In this document: positions 63,065 through 64,000 of the stretch, one piece after another | Layout: every line of letters begins with the position of its first letter | Position numbering within the stretch: position 1 is the first letter of the stretch | NCBI RefSeq assembly: GCF_036850765.1 | Contig: NC_089495.1 | Location: 115,529,033-115,593,032, forward strand | DNA from: Saccopteryx bilineata | Taxonomy: Eukaryota > Chordata > Mammalia > Chiroptera > Emballonuridae | Reading direction: 5' to 3' | Length of the DNA: 64,000 bases | The notes under the pieces: model-generated | Databases searched by the model: none | The model's input: only the letters and a program-made list of their open reading frames with translations | Told to the model about the DNA's origin: nothing | Position numbers and translations under genes: made by a program

Positions 63065-64000
63065 AGGCAAAATTATTAGTGGTTTCCCCTCCTCCACATT
63101 TTAATCCATGTCCTAACTACAACTTTTCTTTCCTTGAAAAGTCCATGAAACACTCAGAACCTTGTGATTACTTCTTTGATTGAACCAGTTAAGTCAAAAT
63201 ATTATCCTTCATGGTAAGCTGGGTTAGTATTGAGACTGCTGATGTGAAGTTTTCCATTTTGGCTGTTCACTCTGGGACCTCTGGCTCAGCCCTGAGCAAC
63301 CACTCTCTCCTAAGGGAGCCGCGTTTCAGAAGGAAACATGATTAGAACAGACAAATTGTGTCTAGTGACTCTTTACAAATTTTAATATATGACAGAAATG
63401 AGACTCAATAACTTTTGATCCAATATTCTTATTAGCAGTGATGCATACAAATGGTACTGCTTTCCTGATATACATTTACATCAATGTAGAGAGAAAAAAC
63501 ATTGAAACACATTTTATTGTTTCAAAGTTATTTCTACAATGATATTTGTTGTTTTACTATATCTGTGTTCTCTTTAGAAGACATGTGAAAATGGGTTCAT
63601 ATTTATGTAATTTTATAGTTGGAAAACAAGCTTGTTTAAAACAAAAAAATATTGGAAAAGTAGGATTTCTCCTTAATTGCCTACATATTTTGAATTATAG
63701 CTATTTCTGTAAGTGCCCACTTGTTATACTCATTATTTCTAAGCAAATACTGCCCATTGTCCATAAGTTAAATAAACAGATTTAGGTTCAATATATAGAT
63801 ATATTTAGAAATCTGATAGGCGTTAACCTATCAGGATGATTGAAATCTAGAAAGTTGGTGTTTAGAAACAAACATTGGGCCAAAATAAGAGCCTGAAGAG
63901 AAACTTTTGGTAGTATCATCCCTTCTCTGAGATGGTGAGACTTGGACCTATTATGAGAGCAATATCTGTAAGGTTGGCCAAGGAACCCTATCAGTATCCA
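63065..64000. other. unassigned DNA
   Basis: No gene or repeat recognised; the frame at 63546-63785 lacks domain features. Confidence 0.4.

Overview
The window looks like non-coding mammalian DNA, most likely from a bat. I found no host protein-coding exon, tRNA, rRNA or CRISPR array that I could support. The bat assignment is inference. It rests on many tRNA-derived SINEs of the chiropteran VES type and two related kinds (one opening like 'cctgacctgtggtggcgcag', one longer and opening 'cctgaccaggcggtgg'). It also rests on several short hAT-type DNA transposons, including one resembling SPIN; late DNA-transposon activity is a known peculiarity of bats among mammals. MIR, L1M/HAL1-like and MaLR-like relics fit a placental mammal.

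Layout. 1-12.5 kb: old, mostly unrecognised DNA with MIR relics, a 5'-truncated L1 (4.2-5.3 kb), an old L1 3' end split by a solo ERV LTR (6.5-7.2 kb), LTR-like relics, and a HAL1/L1M-like relic (8.1-9.8 kb) split by a VES SINE, followed by two hAT elements. 12.53-20.26 kb: a full-length 7.7 kb L1 on the + strand ('B') with a 2.3 kb 5'UTR, an uninterrupted 331-codon ORF1 and a nearly intact ORF2. 20.8-22.0 kb: the 5' half of an older minus-strand L1.

22.87-42.62 kb is one old full-length minus-strand L1 ('C'). It has been expanded from about 7.7 kb to about 19.8 kb by seven later insertions: three SINEs, a full-length young L1 ('D'), a truncated L1 ('E'), an 841 bp DNA element and a 786 bp hAT element. 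Most of these junctions show target-site duplications (TSDs) that can be read directly. 42.6-47.2 kb: an old L1M 3' end containing an LTR inserted in an LTR which itself holds a hAT element, then another LTR split by a hAT element that holds a VES SINE. 48.5-50.0 kb: an old L1 with an inverted 5' segment.

51.35-58.43 kb: another full-length minus-strand L1 ('F'), carrying a SPIN-like palindrome and a SINE, with an odd chimeric 5' end. 58.4-64 kb: SINEs, microsatellites, an old L1 3' end and unassigned DNA.

The only protein-coding potential comes from L1. B ORF1 is open from end to end. B ORF2 carries two frameshifts and an early stop. All other L1 reading frames are broken. The most useful observations are the homopolymer frameshift shared by the two young L1s (B and D), the chimeric 5' end of L1 F, the GC-rich tandem monomers in the D promoter, and the clear nesting order. 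I did not find a previously undescribed gene system; the interest lies in the mobile-element biology. All family names are by eye, without a database search.
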